This document shows, piece after piece, positions 23,284 to 32,109 of a stretch of 46,386 nt of DNA. The DNA is from an uncultured SAR86 cluster bacterium (GTDB taxonomy: Bacteria; Pseudomonadota; Gammaproteobacteria; Magnimaribacterales; AG-339-G14), in NCBI GenBank assembly GCA_902561325.1, contig CACEOL010000008.1:1-46386 (forward strand), written 5' to 3'. Within the stretch, counting starts at the first letter, position 1; every line of letters begins with the position of its first letter. The position numbers and the translations under genes are program-made. The notes under the pieces are model-generated. The model had not been told where the DNA came from and ran no database searches. It worked only from the letters and a program-made list of their open reading frames with translations.

Positions 23284-24645
23284 TTAGCCCTTAAATAACT
23301 TTAGAATGCTTTTCTCTATGTCGCTTAAGTCGATTACTTCTTGCTCCATAGTATCTCTATCTCTAAAAGTAACTTTGTTCTTTTCTATGGTGTCATAGTC
23401 AACTGTTAGACAAATTGGGGTTCCAATTTCATCATGTTTGCGATAACTTTTTCCTATATTTCCAGTATTTTCAACTGCAACTCTTCCAATATTAAGTTTT
23501 AAAAGCCTGTTTTTTATTTCTACTGAAGCGTTTACTATTGCTTCTACGTTCTTTTTAAGGGGAATAACAGCTACTTTTATAGGAGATAGGTGTCTTTTCA
23601 AAGATAATACTACCCTTTTCGTATCATTTTGAAGATTTTCCTCCTTATATGCATCATTTAGAATAGCCAAAAACGCCCTTTCGACCCCAGCACTTGGCTC
23701 AATAACATAGGGAACAAGCCATTTATTTGATATTTTATCCTGGAAAGCAAGTTTCGCTTTTGAAGTCTTATTTTCCTTAGTTTTTGCGTGTATGTTGAAT
23801 TCTTCTTGAGACTTAGTATGAGAGCCTAAATCAAAATCTGTTCTATTTGCAATCCCTTCAAGTTCTTCTGTTCCATGAGGAAATTTATACATAATATCTG
23901 TTGTTGCCTTGGAGTAATGTGATAATTCCTTTTTTGGGACATTGAAGAGTTCTAAATTTTCTTCATTTAAGCCCTGATCTATCCACCATTTCATTCTTTC
24001 TTTAATCCAATATTCGTGAAATTTCTCATCGTCTTTCGGCTCAACAAAATACTCCATTTCCATTTGCTCAAATTCTCTCTTCCTAAAGATAAAATTTCTG
24101 GCTGTTATTTCATTTCTAAATGCTTTACCAATTTGGGCAATTCCAAAAGGTAGCGTTCTAGAAGTGCTGTCTAAAACATTCTTAAAATTAATAAAAATAT
24201 GTTGAGCTGTTTCTGGACGAAGATAGGCAATGGAAGAGCCATCGTCTACTGGCCCAATACTAGTTTTAAACATCAGATTAAAGTCTCTAGGCTCAGTTAA
24301 ATTTGTTGACCCACAATTTGGACACTTCATTTCGTCTAAAGTATCTGCTCTCATTCTGAATTTGCAATCTTTGCAATCAATTAATGGGTCAGTGAAAGTG
24401 TCTTCATGACCTGACTGAGCAAAGATGTTTTGGCTGCCCAAAATTGAAGAATCCAAGCCTTCTATATCATCTCTTTGATAGATCATAGATTCCCACCAAG
24501 CTCGTTTAATATTGTTGGCGAGTTCAACGCCAAGCGGTCCATAATCATAGACGCCCTGCATTCCTCCATATATCTCTGCAGTCTGAAAAATAAAGCCTCT
24601 TCTCTTACAAAGAGAAACAATTTTATCCATTTTATTTTCTGCCAT
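23284..24645 (-). CDS. glyS: Glycyl-tRNA synthetase, dimeric (alpha2) type
   Basis: 453 aa single-chain class II synthetase. Motifs: [14 protein letters not shown] and GVYDYGPLG at the start, a Cys4 zinc-binding insert (CKDC...CPNC, about residues 93-111), [28 protein letters not shown] (motif 2), [30 protein letters not shown] (motif 3) and a C-terminal anticodon domain. This is the type of Firmicutes, Bacteroidetes, archaea and eukaryotes. Most gammaproteobacteria have the unrelated alpha2beta2 GlyQ/GlyS, which sit at this same locus near gmhB. Probable in-place replacement by transfer. Confidence 0.95.
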   Translation of the reverse strand: MAENKMDKIVSLCKRRGFIFQTAEIYGGMQGVYDYGPLGVELANNIKRAWWESMIYQRDDIEGLDSSILGSQNIFAQSGHEDTFTDPLIDCKDCKFRMRADTLDEMKCPNCGSTNLTEPRDFNLMFKTSIGPVDDGSSIAYLRPETAQHIFINFKNVLDSTSRTLPFGIAQIGKAFRNEITARNFIFRKREFEQMEMEYFVEPKDDEKFHEYWIKERMKWWIDQGLNEENLELFNVPKKELSHYSKATTDIMYKFPHGTEELEGIANRTDFDLGSHTKSQEEFNIHAKTKENKTSKAKLAFQDKISNKWLVPYVIEPSAGVERAFLAILNDAYKEENLQNDTKRVVLSLKRHLSPIKVAVIPLKKNVEAIVNASVEIKNRLLKLNIGRVAVENTGNIGKSYRKHDEIGTPICLTVDYDTIEKNKVTFRDRDTMEQEVIDLSDIEKSILKLFKG

Positions 24646-24662
24646 GCTTGTATCTTATTAGA

Positions 24663-24676
24663 AGTAAGTACTTACT
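24663..24676. repeat. 14-bp palindrome, copy overlapping the trkH stop
   Basis: AGTAAGTACTTACT, a perfect palindrome, covers the trkH stop codon and lies 18 bp upstream of the glyS ATG. The same 14-mer occurs exactly at 15179-15192. Function unknown; it could be an operator for glyS or a dispersed motif. Confidence 0.5.
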
Positions 24677-26126
24677 ATTCTTTCCAGAAGAATGCTGTAA
24701 ATAATACCAATAAAGTATAGATTTCTAATCTTCCAAGTATCATTACAAAAGCCAAAAGGACTTTCGTAAACGCATCCATTCCTGCGTAATTATAAGCTAC
24801 TTCACCTAGTCCTGGACCTAAATTATTTAGACACGCCGCTATCGCTGAAAAAGCAGTTTCTGTGTCTATCCCCTGCCCCATTAAGATAAAAGATCCAACC
24901 AAAAAAGTAAGCAGGTAAACTGTTAAAAATCCCCAAACGGAATCAGCAACTTCACTATTGATTTTCTTTTTGCCAATTTTTAAAGGCAAGACAAGATTTG
25001 GGTGTATAAGTTTTTTAAGCTCTCTTCTTGCATGATTCAAAAGTACCAAGCCTCTTATCGCTTTAAATCCTCCTGCAGTTGATCCTGCACAAGCTCCTAT
25101 CATGCCAATAAAAATTAACAGTTGAGGGAGGTAAGTTGGAAATGAAGTATGATCCAAAACGGTAAACCCTGTAGTTGTCGCAAACGAAGTAACAGTGAAT
25201 AAGGAAGATACAATTAGACCCGAGGAAATTTCAGATTTGCTTAACCAGATAGTAATCAAGAACACAACAAAGGCAAGAAAAAGCATTTTCCAATAAAACC
25301 CAAACTCAGGATCTTTTACATAGTTGAATAATTTAAAATTTGAAAAAGAAAGGTAATGCAGAGAAAAACTTATGCCTGAAATGAACATAAAAACAACTGC
25401 CAAAATATAAATTGTGTTGCTATTGAAGAAAGCAAAACTCTCGTTGTAATTAGAAAAACCACCAATTGCAATCGTAGTAAAAGAGTGAACCACTGCGTCG
25501 AAATATTCCATTCCAGCTATGAAGTAGGACAAGCAACAAAGCAAAGTAAGAATTAGATATATGTACACCAAAACCATAGCAGTTTCAGCAATTTTTGGCC
25601 TTAACTTGCTTTGATTTATAGGACCTTGTGTTTCACCCCTATATAGCTGCATTCCACCAACCCCTAAAAGGGGCATCAGGGCAATGGCTAATACGATAAT
25701 ACCAAGACCACCTATCCATTGCAGCAAGCCTCTATAAAACAAAATAGAGTAATATTCTCCGGAAAGATCAGAAAATATCGTTGCACCTGTAGTTGTTAAG
25801 CCTGAAGTAGCTTCAAAGTAAGCACTTACTATAGTTAAATCGGTTTTAGTTCCTAGTATAAGGGGTAAAGTTGCAAAAATAGTAAAGAACAACCAAAGGA
25901 GAACAGTTAACAAAAAACCCTCTTTAACTCTTATCCCATCATATTTCTTTTCAAAATTAACCAAATATAGAAACGAGCCAAATGCAAGGGAAATCAGAAA
26001 AGAATAGGCAAAAGCTGTAATATTATCTTCGTTATAGATAATTGAAACTATAATCGGTGTTAGCTGTAAAAAAGAAAAGGCAATCAAACCTATTCCCAAA
26101 ACTCTAGAAATTAACCGAAATTTCAT
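24675..26126 (-). CDS. trkH: Trk potassium uptake protein TrkH
   Basis: 483 aa, normal length, with about ten membrane helices. Four selectivity-filter loops are recognisable: TSGLTTTGATIF, FTTIAIGGFSNYN, TSFATTTGFTV and CLNNLGPGLGE, each centred on a glycine. It is the K+-translocating subunit of the Trk system, controlled by TrkA, encoded 31 bp upstream. In E. coli trkH is unlinked to trkA; here they are adjacent. The stop overlaps a 14-bp palindrome. Confidence 0.95.
   Translation of the reverse strand: MKFRLISRVLGIGLIAFSFLQLTPIIVSIIYNEDNITAFAYSFLISLAFGSFLYLVNFEKKYDGIRVKEGFLLTVLLWLFFTIFATLPLILGTKTDLTIVSAYFEATSGLTTTGATIFSDLSGEYYSILFYRGLLQWIGGLGIIVLAIALMPLLGVGGMQLYRGETQGPINQSKLRPKIAETAMVLVYIYLILTLLCCLSYFIAGMEYFDAVVHSFTTIAIGGFSNYNESFAFFNSNTIYILAVVFMFISGISFSLHYLSFSNFKLFNYVKDPEFGFYWKMLFLAFVVFLITIWLSKSEISSGLIVSSLFTVTSFATTTGFTVLDHTSFPTYLPQLLIFIGMIGACAGSTAGGFKAIRGLVLLNHARRELKKLIHPNLVLPLKIGKKKINSEVADSVWGFLTVYLLTFLVGSFILMGQGIDTETAFSAIAACLNNLGPGLGEVAYNYAGMDAFTKVLLAFVMILGRLEIYTLLVLFTAFFWKE
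25817..25830. repeat. 14-bp palindrome-like repeat inside trkH
   Basis: AGTAAGCACTTACT keeps both half-sites AGTAAG and CTTACT, with CA in the centre. It lies in trkH coding sequence. Confidence 0.4.
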
Positions 26127-26157
26127 TTAAATATCTTAAAAAGCACCTAATTTCTTC

Positions 26158-27522
26158 TTAACTCATTAAACTTGTTTCTAGAGCTGGAAAAAGTTTTTTA
26201 TCAGACAAGAAGATAATTATATGGTCATCTTCATGAATTTTAACGTCATGATGAGCGATTTTAACCTCTTTTCCACGAATTAAAGCACTTATAGTACAAC
26301 CATTTGGCAGCTTAATGTCATCTATTCCTTGACCAATGATCTTAGGAGTTGTTTCAGGGCTTGCTATCAGCTCTAAAGCCTCAGATTTGCCTTTTTTAAA
26401 GGTGTGAGCCCTTTCAATCTTTGCTTTGGTTATGTTTTTCAGAACTACTCCAATTGTAATTTCATTTGGAATTACAGTAATGTCTACTTCACCTTGATGA
26501 ATCAGATCTAAAAAAGATTGTTTATTCATTAAAGAAAGCACTTTTTTAGCCCCAAGTTTTTTTGCTAATAAGGAAGACATAACATTTGCTTCATCACTAT
26601 CAGTGACTGCACAAAACATATCTACCGATTCTATGCCTTCTTCAATTAATAAATCTTCATCTGTTGAATCGCCATTGAGGACCAAAGCAGAATCTAAATT
26701 TTCAGATAGGTAATCTCCTCTTTTTCTGCTTTTTTCAATAATTTTTACAACGCTAAATTTATCTTCAAGGATTTTAGCTAGTCTTCTGCCAATCTTTCCG
26801 CCACCTGCAATCATTATATTCTTGTATTTAGAATCTCTTGGCCTAATTTCAGACATTACTTTCTTGATATTTCCTTTAGCAGAGATAAAGAAAACTTCAT
26901 CGCCATCTTTTATATAATCCGCTCCACTTGGAATAATAATCTCTTCTTCTCGATAGATAGCCGCAACTCTAGTATCTGCATTAGGAATGTGCTGTCTCAG
27001 TTCTGAAACTTTATGACCAGTAATTGGAGCTCCTTCAACAGCTTTTACACTCACCATTGAAGCTCGTCCATCACCAAAATCTAAAACCTGAAGAGCTCCT
27101 GGAAGCTGTACCAATTTTGAAATGTATTCGGTGATAAGAGTTTCTGGAGATATCAAAACGTCAATCGAATATTCTCCATTTTCAAAAATCTGACTACCTT
27201 TGCCTTTGAGATATTCTCTAGCTCGAATTCGGGCCATTGTTCTAGTTTTCTTATTGAGATGTTTAATCATCTGACAGGCAACCAAATTAATTTCATCATA
27301 TTCGGTCATGGCAATAGCCAACTCTGTATCTTGAATATTTGCGTCTTCGAGAGTTTGTGGATAGCAACAGTTTCCACACACAATTTTTATATCGTGTTGT
27401 TCAGACTCTTTTTCGAGTTTTTCTTCGTTAAGATCGACGAGGGTTATGCTGTGACCATCTTCAGATAGAATTTCGGTTAATTCTGATCCAACTTGGCCGG
27501 CACCTAAAATTAAGATGTTCAA
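26158..27522 (-). CDS. trkA: Trk potassium uptake regulatory protein TrkA
   Basis: 454 aa with two tandem RCK units. The NAD-binding Rossmann motifs are GAGQVG at residues 6-11 and MIAGGGKIGRRLAK near 236-249, and each unit is followed by an RCK-C domain. It is a peripheral gating ring of TrkH. The start is TTG (the product begins NILILGAGQVG), supported by a GGAG ribosome site six bases upstream. It follows fmt by 58 bp with no rsmB between them. Confidence 0.94.
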   Translation of the reverse strand: MNILILGAGQVGSELTEILSEDGHSITLVDLNEEKLEKESEQHDIKIVCGNCCYPQTLEDANIQDTELAIAMTEYDEINLVACQMIKHLNKKTRTMARIRAREYLKGKGSQIFENGEYSIDVLISPETLITEYISKLVQLPGALQVLDFGDGRASMVSVKAVEGAPITGHKVSELRQHIPNADTRVAAIYREEEIIIPSGADYIKDGDEVFFISAKGNIKKVMSEIRPRDSKYKNIMIAGGGKIGRRLAKILEDKFSVVKIIEKSRKRGDYLSENLDSALVLNGDSTDEDLLIEEGIESVDMFCAVTDSDEANVMSSLLAKKLGAKKVLSLMNKQSFLDLIHQGEVDITVIPNEITIGVVLKNITKAKIERAHTFKKGKSEALELIASPETTPKIIGQGIDDIKLPNGCTISALIRGKEVKIAHHDVKIHEDDHIIIFLSDKKLFPALETSLMS

Positions 27523-27580
27523 TTATTACTCCAATGAAAATTATACTCTCAGAAAAATAATATTGTGAATTTGATTATCA

Positions 27581-28513
27581 CTATTTAAAGCTTTCATCGG
27601 AGTTAAAAAAATCTTTTGATCCATTGTAGAAACTTTTGTATCCCATTCTTTTTTTATTCTGCCTGGCAAGCTCTTTAATTTCGACACACAGATCTTTTCC
27701 AGAGACTAAAAATTCGTTTTTATCAGCCTTAATAACTTTTCCGGGGTCTGAAGCGGGCAGGGCATTTATTTTTGCACGGTAAATAATAATTCTTTCATTT
27801 TTATATTCTGAAAATGCACAAGGATTAGGACAAAGACCGTTAATTTTGCCAACTATTTCTTCCGCTGATTTTGTCCAATCTATTCTTGCTTCATCTTTTG
27901 TTACTTTAGGAGCATAAGAAGATTCGTTTTCATTTTGTTCTGTAAGCGAAAATGTATTTTCCTTAATAGAATCAATAGTTTGTAAAATATTTCTAGATGA
28001 AATATCGCTCATGATTTCCTCTAAATCTTCTGTATTAGTCCCTTCCTCAATAGGAAATTTCACGCTGTTTACAATTGGACCCGTATCTAGGCCAGCATCC
28101 ATTTTCATGAATGTAATTCCTGTTTCTCGGTCGCAGTTAATTATGCTCCTTTGAATTGGAGCGGCACCTCTGTACTTGGGCAGCAAAGAAGTGTGAATGT
28201 TAAAGCTTCCATGTTTTGCCACATTCAAAAGATCTTCACTAATGATGTGTCCAAAAGCAAAGACAAGAAGAAGATCAATATCTAGTTTTTCCAAAGTAGG
28301 TCTGAACTTTCTATCTTTGATTTCATCATAAGAAAAAATTTTAATTTTTTTCTCTTCTGCAAAAACTCTGATTGGACTTTTAACAAATTTTAAACCTCTA
28401 CCCGAACGTTTTTCTTCTGCACAAATCACTCCAACCAAATCATGTTTGGATTCATAGATGGTTTCTAGAGTTTTAAGAGCAATCTTCGGCGTAGCAGCAA
28501 ATAAAATATTCAT
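27581..28513 (-). CDS. fmt: Methionyl-tRNA formyltransferase
   Basis: 310 aa. Formyltransferase core with FGHIISEDLLN, the NIHTSLLPKYRGAAPIQ segment bearing the catalytic Asn-His, and TGITFMKMDAGLDTGP, followed by the C-terminal tRNA-binding domain (INGLCPNPCAF). It formylates initiator Met-tRNA with 10-formyl-THF. The ATG overlaps the def stop by one base. Confidence 0.96.
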   Translation of the reverse strand: MNILFAATPKIALKTLETIYESKHDLVGVICAEEKRSGRGLKFVKSPIRVFAEEKKIKIFSYDEIKDRKFRPTLEKLDIDLLLVFAFGHIISEDLLNVAKHGSFNIHTSLLPKYRGAAPIQRSIINCDRETGITFMKMDAGLDTGPIVNSVKFPIEEGTNTEDLEEIMSDISSRNILQTIDSIKENTFSLTEQNENESSYAPKVTKDEARIDWTKSAEEIVGKINGLCPNPCAFSEYKNERIIIYRAKINALPASDPGKVIKADKNEFLVSGKDLCVEIKELARQNKKRMGYKSFYNGSKDFFNSDESFK

Positions 28514-29010
28514 TATTTCTGTTTGACAATTTTATTTCGGATTCTTCTTCTTTTAAGTTCAGAAATATGATCAACGAATAATCGACCGTTGAGATGATCA
28601 AGTTCATGTTGGACAACTTTGGTCAATAGTCCTTCGGGTTTAATTTCATGTTGTTGTCCACTTAGATCTTGATAAGAGAGTTTAATATCTGATGGTCTAG
28701 AAATTTTCTCAAAAAAACCCGGAACACTTAGACACCCCTCGTCGTAATCTTCAGTTTTAGAAAGATCCAAAATTTGAATTTCAGGATTGACGATTACTAA
28801 AGGTTCATTTTTTTCTGGACTTATGTCGATAACAGCTACTTGTTTAGCAACGCCAATTTGAGTTGCAGCCAGGCCAATGCCATTCACCGAGTGCATAGTT
28901 TCGAACATATCATCCGTTAAAGTTTTCAACTCGTCATCAAAAGTTTCAACAGGCTTTGCTTTAATACGCAAATCTTGATTAGGAAATTTTAAAATTTTTC
29001 TAATTGCCAC
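28513..29010 (-). CDS. def: Peptide deformylase
   Basis: 165 aa. All three metal-site motifs are present: GIGLAATQIG, EGCLSVPG (Cys ligand) and QHELDHLNG (two His and the catalytic Glu). It removes the formyl group from nascent proteins, paired with fmt. The start is a GTG (AIRKILKFPNQDLR follows), 61 bp from the divergent purE. It is the first gene of the def-fmt-trkA-trkH-glyS-gmhB-plsC minus-strand run. Confidence 0.96.
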   Translation of the reverse strand: MAIRKILKFPNQDLRIKAKPVETFDDELKTLTDDMFETMHSVNGIGLAATQIGVAKQVAVIDISPEKNEPLVIVNPEIQILDLSKTEDYDEGCLSVPGFFEKISRPSDIKLSYQDLSGQQHEIKPEGLLTKVVQHELDHLNGRLFVDHISELKRRRIRNKIVKQK

Positions 29011-29071
29011 GATTGTTATTCAATTTATTTTTATCATCTGTAAAATAACATTTTAGTTAAGGAGATTAAAA

Positions 29072-29557
29072 ATGAAAGTTTCAATTGTCATGGGTTCAAA
29101 ATCAGATTTAGATTTAGCAAAAGCTGCGGGAGAAATTCTCGATACTCTAGACGTTCCATACACAATAAATATTTTAAGTGCGCACAGAACACCAGAGCTA
29201 TTGCATGCTCATATAGATGAGGCCATAGCAGATGGAGTGAGAGTTTTTATCGGCATTGCAGGTTTGGCTGCCCACTTGGCAGGAAATGTTGCCTCCAAAA
29301 CCACTCTGCCAGTAATTGGTGTGCCTGGAGACGGCGGGCCTTTGAACGGATTTGATGCTCTTTTATCTACAGTGCAAATGCCTAAAGGCGTTCCAGTAGC
29401 AACGGTTGCCATTGGTAAAGCTGGGGCTATCAATGCAGGATATTTAGCTGCTCAAATGTTATCCACAGGCAATGAGGAACTCGCTGAAAAGGTAAAAAAC
29501 CTCAGAGAAGAGCAAAAAGAGGCTCTAAAAAAGGAAAACGAGGAGCTTCAAAGCTAA
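29072..29557 (+). CDS. purE: N5-carboxyaminoimidazole ribonucleotide mutase
   Basis: 161 aa, class I PurE. It shows MGSKSDLD near residue 7, SAHRTPE with the family's catalytic histidine near 42, and AGLAAHLAGNVAS. It rearranges N5-CAIR to CAIR in purine synthesis. It has a clear AAGGAG ribosome site. PurK, its usual neighbour, is not here; tsaC follows by 13 bp. The C-terminal tail is a lysine/glutamate-rich helix. Confidence 0.95.
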   Translation: MKVSIVMGSKSDLDLAKAAGEILDTLDVPYTINILSAHRTPELLHAHIDEAIADGVRVFIGIAGLAAHLAGNVASKTTLPVIGVPGDGGPLNGFDALLSTVQMPKGVPVATVAIGKAGAINAGYLAAQMLSTGNEELAEKVKNLREEQKEALKKENEELQS

Positions 29558-29570
29558 ATTATTAAGGAAA

Positions 29571-30074
29571 ATGATTTACGCATACCCAACTGAGGGAGTT
29601 TGGGGTTTAGGCTGTCTGCCTGATTCAGAAGAAGATGTAAAAAAAATTTGTTTTCTTAAAAAAAGAACATTAGACAAAGGTTTAATTTTAGTTTCGGGCT
29701 ATTTTTCCCATTTCGATGCTTACCTTTCACACTTATCAGAAGATTTGATATATAAAACAAAAAGTAAATGGCCTGGAGCTCATACTTGGTTGGTTCCAGC
29801 AAACGATAATGTTCCGTCTTGGATAAGAGGCGACAGCGACTTTGTGGCTTTGAGGCAAAGTGTTCATCCTTCAATTATTGAACTCTCTGAAAAGTTAAAT
29901 AGTGTTATCACATCTACTTCAGCGAATATTTCATCGGAATCTCCAGCAAAAAATGCTAAAGAAGTTAGAAACTTATTTGGAGATGAGGTATCTATTTTAG
30001 AAGGAGAGCTTGGCGGGGCAGATAAACCTACTCCAATACAAAACTTAATAACTGATGAATGGATAAGAAATTGA
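29571..30074 (+). CDS. tsaC: L-threonylcarbamoyladenylate synthase (YrdC/Sua5 family)
   Basis: 167 aa, shorter than E. coli TsaC (190). It begins MIYAYPTEGVWGLGC, missing the usual N-terminal helix of about 20 residues. Substrate motif FLKKRTLDKGLILVSG and the ATP-site STSANISSESPA are intact. It makes threonylcarbamoyl-AMP for t6A37 in ANN-decoding tRNAs. An AAGGA ribosome site precedes this ATG, so the short start looks real. It overlaps aroE by 16 bases. Confidence 0.9.
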   Translation: MIYAYPTEGVWGLGCLPDSEEDVKKICFLKKRTLDKGLILVSGYFSHFDAYLSHLSEDLIYKTKSKWPGAHTWLVPANDNVPSWIRGDSDFVALRQSVHPSIIELSEKLNSVITSTSANISSESPAKNAKEVRNLFGDEVSILEGELGGADKPTPIQNLITDEWIRN

Positions 30075-30907
30075 AACTCGCCGTAATTGGTAAGCCAATT
30101 AGTCACTCAAAGTCTCCTGAGATTCACCAAGACTTCGCCAATCAGTTTGATACAAAAATTGAATTTAGAAAAGATGAAGTTACACCAGAAACTTTAGAAA
30201 CATGGCTTGCTGACTTTTTTAAGGCTGGCGGTAAAGGCGTTTCCATAACACTCCCGCTTAAAGAAGAAGCTTTAAATAATGCAGATGAAATTTCTGATCG
30301 TGCAAGACTTGCCTCAGCATGCAATGTTATTTATGCAAAAGATGAAAAGTTATTTGCAGACTGTACCGATGGATTTGGTTTAACCAAAGATCTAGAAGAA
30401 AATTTAAAAGTCCGTTTAAAGGATAAGAAGATATTGATTTTGGGAGCTGGAGGAGCTGCTCGTGGAATTATTCCTTCCATCATCGAAAAAAAACCAGCGA
30501 AGCTGAAAGTGGCTAATAGAACTGAAAGCAAAGCTCTTTTATTAAAAGAAGACTTAGAAGGCAAAGTTGATTTGAAGGGAAAAAGCTTAATATTTCAGGC
30601 TGGCGGTCTTGCAGATGATTTTCTGCTAGCTGATTCTTATGATCTGGTTATCAACTCAACTTCAGTTTCAACACAAGCTGGAGAATCCATAGGGCTGCCA
30701 AAAGCCTTATTTTCAGGCACAAAGCTCGCTTACGATCTTTTTTATGCTGCTGAAAAGACAGTCTTTATGCAGGAGGCCTTAGCAGGTGGAGCTGAAAAAG
30801 TATCAGATGGTTGGGGCATGCTGGTTGAGCAGGGTGCAGAGTCTTTTAGATTATGGACTAATCTTATTCCAGATACTTCTAGATTGCTTGAAAAGCCTAT
30901 TGATTAA
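30059..30907 (+). CDS. aroE: Shikimate dehydrogenase (NADP+)
   Basis: 282 aa. Substrate-binding PISHSKSP at residues 13-20, catalytic Lys68 in VSITLPLKEEA, NADP-binding GAGGAARGI near 130 and the C-terminal LVEQGAESFRLW glutamine are all visible. It reduces 3-dehydroshikimate in aromatic amino-acid synthesis. It starts within the end of tsaC; yrdC-aroE linkage is common in gammaproteobacteria. Confidence 0.96.
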   Translation: MDKKLKLAVIGKPISHSKSPEIHQDFANQFDTKIEFRKDEVTPETLETWLADFFKAGGKGVSITLPLKEEALNNADEISDRARLASACNVIYAKDEKLFADCTDGFGLTKDLEENLKVRLKDKKILILGAGGAARGIIPSIIEKKPAKLKVANRTESKALLLKEDLEGKVDLKGKSLIFQAGGLADDFLLADSYDLVINSTSVSTQAGESIGLPKALFSGTKLAYDLFYAAEKTVFMQEALAGGAEKVSDGWGMLVEQGAESFRLWTNLIPDTSRLLEKPID

Positions 30908-30919
30908 GGCTTATTCATA

Positions 30920-30925
30920 TATAAT
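30920..30925 (+). promoter_or_regulatory. Possible -10 element for the cox operon
   Basis: A perfect TATAAT lies in the 52-bp gap between aroE and coxB, 34 bp before the coxB ATG. The best upstream match, TTGATT at 30900-30905, is only 14 bp away, so the -35 is uncertain. Confidence 0.4.
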
Positions 30926-30959
30926 TCTTGCACGTAACGCCCACAAAAAAATTTTTGAG

Positions 30960-32093
30960 ATGTATTTGAAAAAACTTATTCTGTGCCTCACGGCACTGCT
31001 CTTAGCGCCTCTATCTTTTTCGGCCTGGGATGACATCAATATGACCCCTGGCGTTAACGCCATTGCCCAAGAAATTTTTGGCTTACACATGATTATTTTC
31101 TGGATTTGTGTCGTCATTGGCGCATTGGTTTTGGGCTTCATGGTTTTCCTTATTATCAAGTATCGTAAGAAAGAAGGCGTTGAACCTGCTGATTTTGATG
31201 ACAATCCAAAACTAGAACTGACCTGGACAATATTGTTTGCGGTCATTTTGATTGGCATGGCAATTCCAGCTACTACAACCATGATCAAGGCTTACGATGA
31301 TGAAGAGGGCGACATTAATATCCTGATCACTGGGCATCAGTGGAAGTGGCAGTATGAATATATGGAAGATGAGGTGAGTTTTTTCAGCAATCTTCTGACT
31401 TCTCTTGATGCAAGAAATAACATTGCTCCCAAAACCGAAAACTACTTATTAGAGGTTGACGAGCCATTGGTTATCCCAGTCAACAAAAGAGTAAGATTTT
31501 TAATCACTGCTAACGATGTGATCCATTCTTGGTGGGTTCCAGATTTTGCCGTGAAGCAAGATGCCATTCCCGGATTCATAAACACCGCTTGGACTTATGT
31601 TGATGAGCCTGGCGTATATCGAGGGCAATGTACTGAGCTATGTGGGGTTTACCATGGGTACATGCCGATTGTAGTGAAAGCTGTATCGGATTCCGAATAC
31701 AAAGATTTCATTCAAGGAAAAAGAGATTTAAAAGCACAGCAAGCTCTTCTTACAGAAAAACTCTGGGAAACAGATGAGCTATTTACGATTGGTGAGGAAG
31801 TCTACTTAAAAAATTGTGTGGCTTGTCATCAAGTTAATGGCGCAGGTATTCCACCAGTTTTCCCAGCCCTGGCTGGTAGTGAAATTGTCATGAACGACAA
31901 AGGCAGACAAGTAGAGATTTTAATGGAAGGGGTTCAAGGAGCAGCGATGCAATCTTATGCAGAACAACTTACCGAAGTAGAAATTGCAGCAGTGATTACC
32001 TATACCCGAAAGGCTTGGGGCAATGACGCTGGAGGCGACGGCGAAATTGTCGTGCCTAAAGAAATTTTAGATTATAAAAACAATAAACTATAA
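30960..32093 (+). CDS. coxB: Cytochrome c oxidase subunit II with fused cytochrome c domain
   Basis: 377 aa from the ATG at 30960, which gives a clean signal peptide (cleavage near FSA-W, residue ~22). Earlier in-frame starts lie inside aroE. Two membrane helices (~42-66, ~87-108) precede the CuA cupredoxin domain with ligands H189, C224, C228, H232 and M235. A C-terminal cytochrome c domain follows with heme motif CVACH (286-290) and likely axial M330. This is a caa3-like arrangement that takes electrons from periplasmic cytochrome c. Confidence 0.96.
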   Translation: MYLKKLILCLTALLLAPLSFSAWDDINMTPGVNAIAQEIFGLHMIIFWICVVIGALVLGFMVFLIIKYRKKEGVEPADFDDNPKLELTWTILFAVILIGMAIPATTTMIKAYDDEEGDINILITGHQWKWQYEYMEDEVSFFSNLLTSLDARNNIAPKTENYLLEVDEPLVIPVNKRVRFLITANDVIHSWWVPDFAVKQDAIPGFINTAWTYVDEPGVYRGQCTELCGVYHGYMPIVVKAVSDSEYKDFIQGKRDLKAQQALLTEKLWETDELFTIGEEVYLKNCVACHQVNGAGIPPVFPALAGSEIVMNDKGRQVEILMEGVQGAAMQSYAEQLTEVEIAAVITYTRKAWGNDAGGDGEIVVPKEILDYKNNKL

Positions 32094-32109
32094 AAAGGAG
32101 CTTTAAAAA

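Noticed and set aside
30786-30959. N-terminal 58-codon extension of coxB
   Set aside because: It lies mostly inside aroE in another frame and would bury the obvious signal peptide that starts at 30960.
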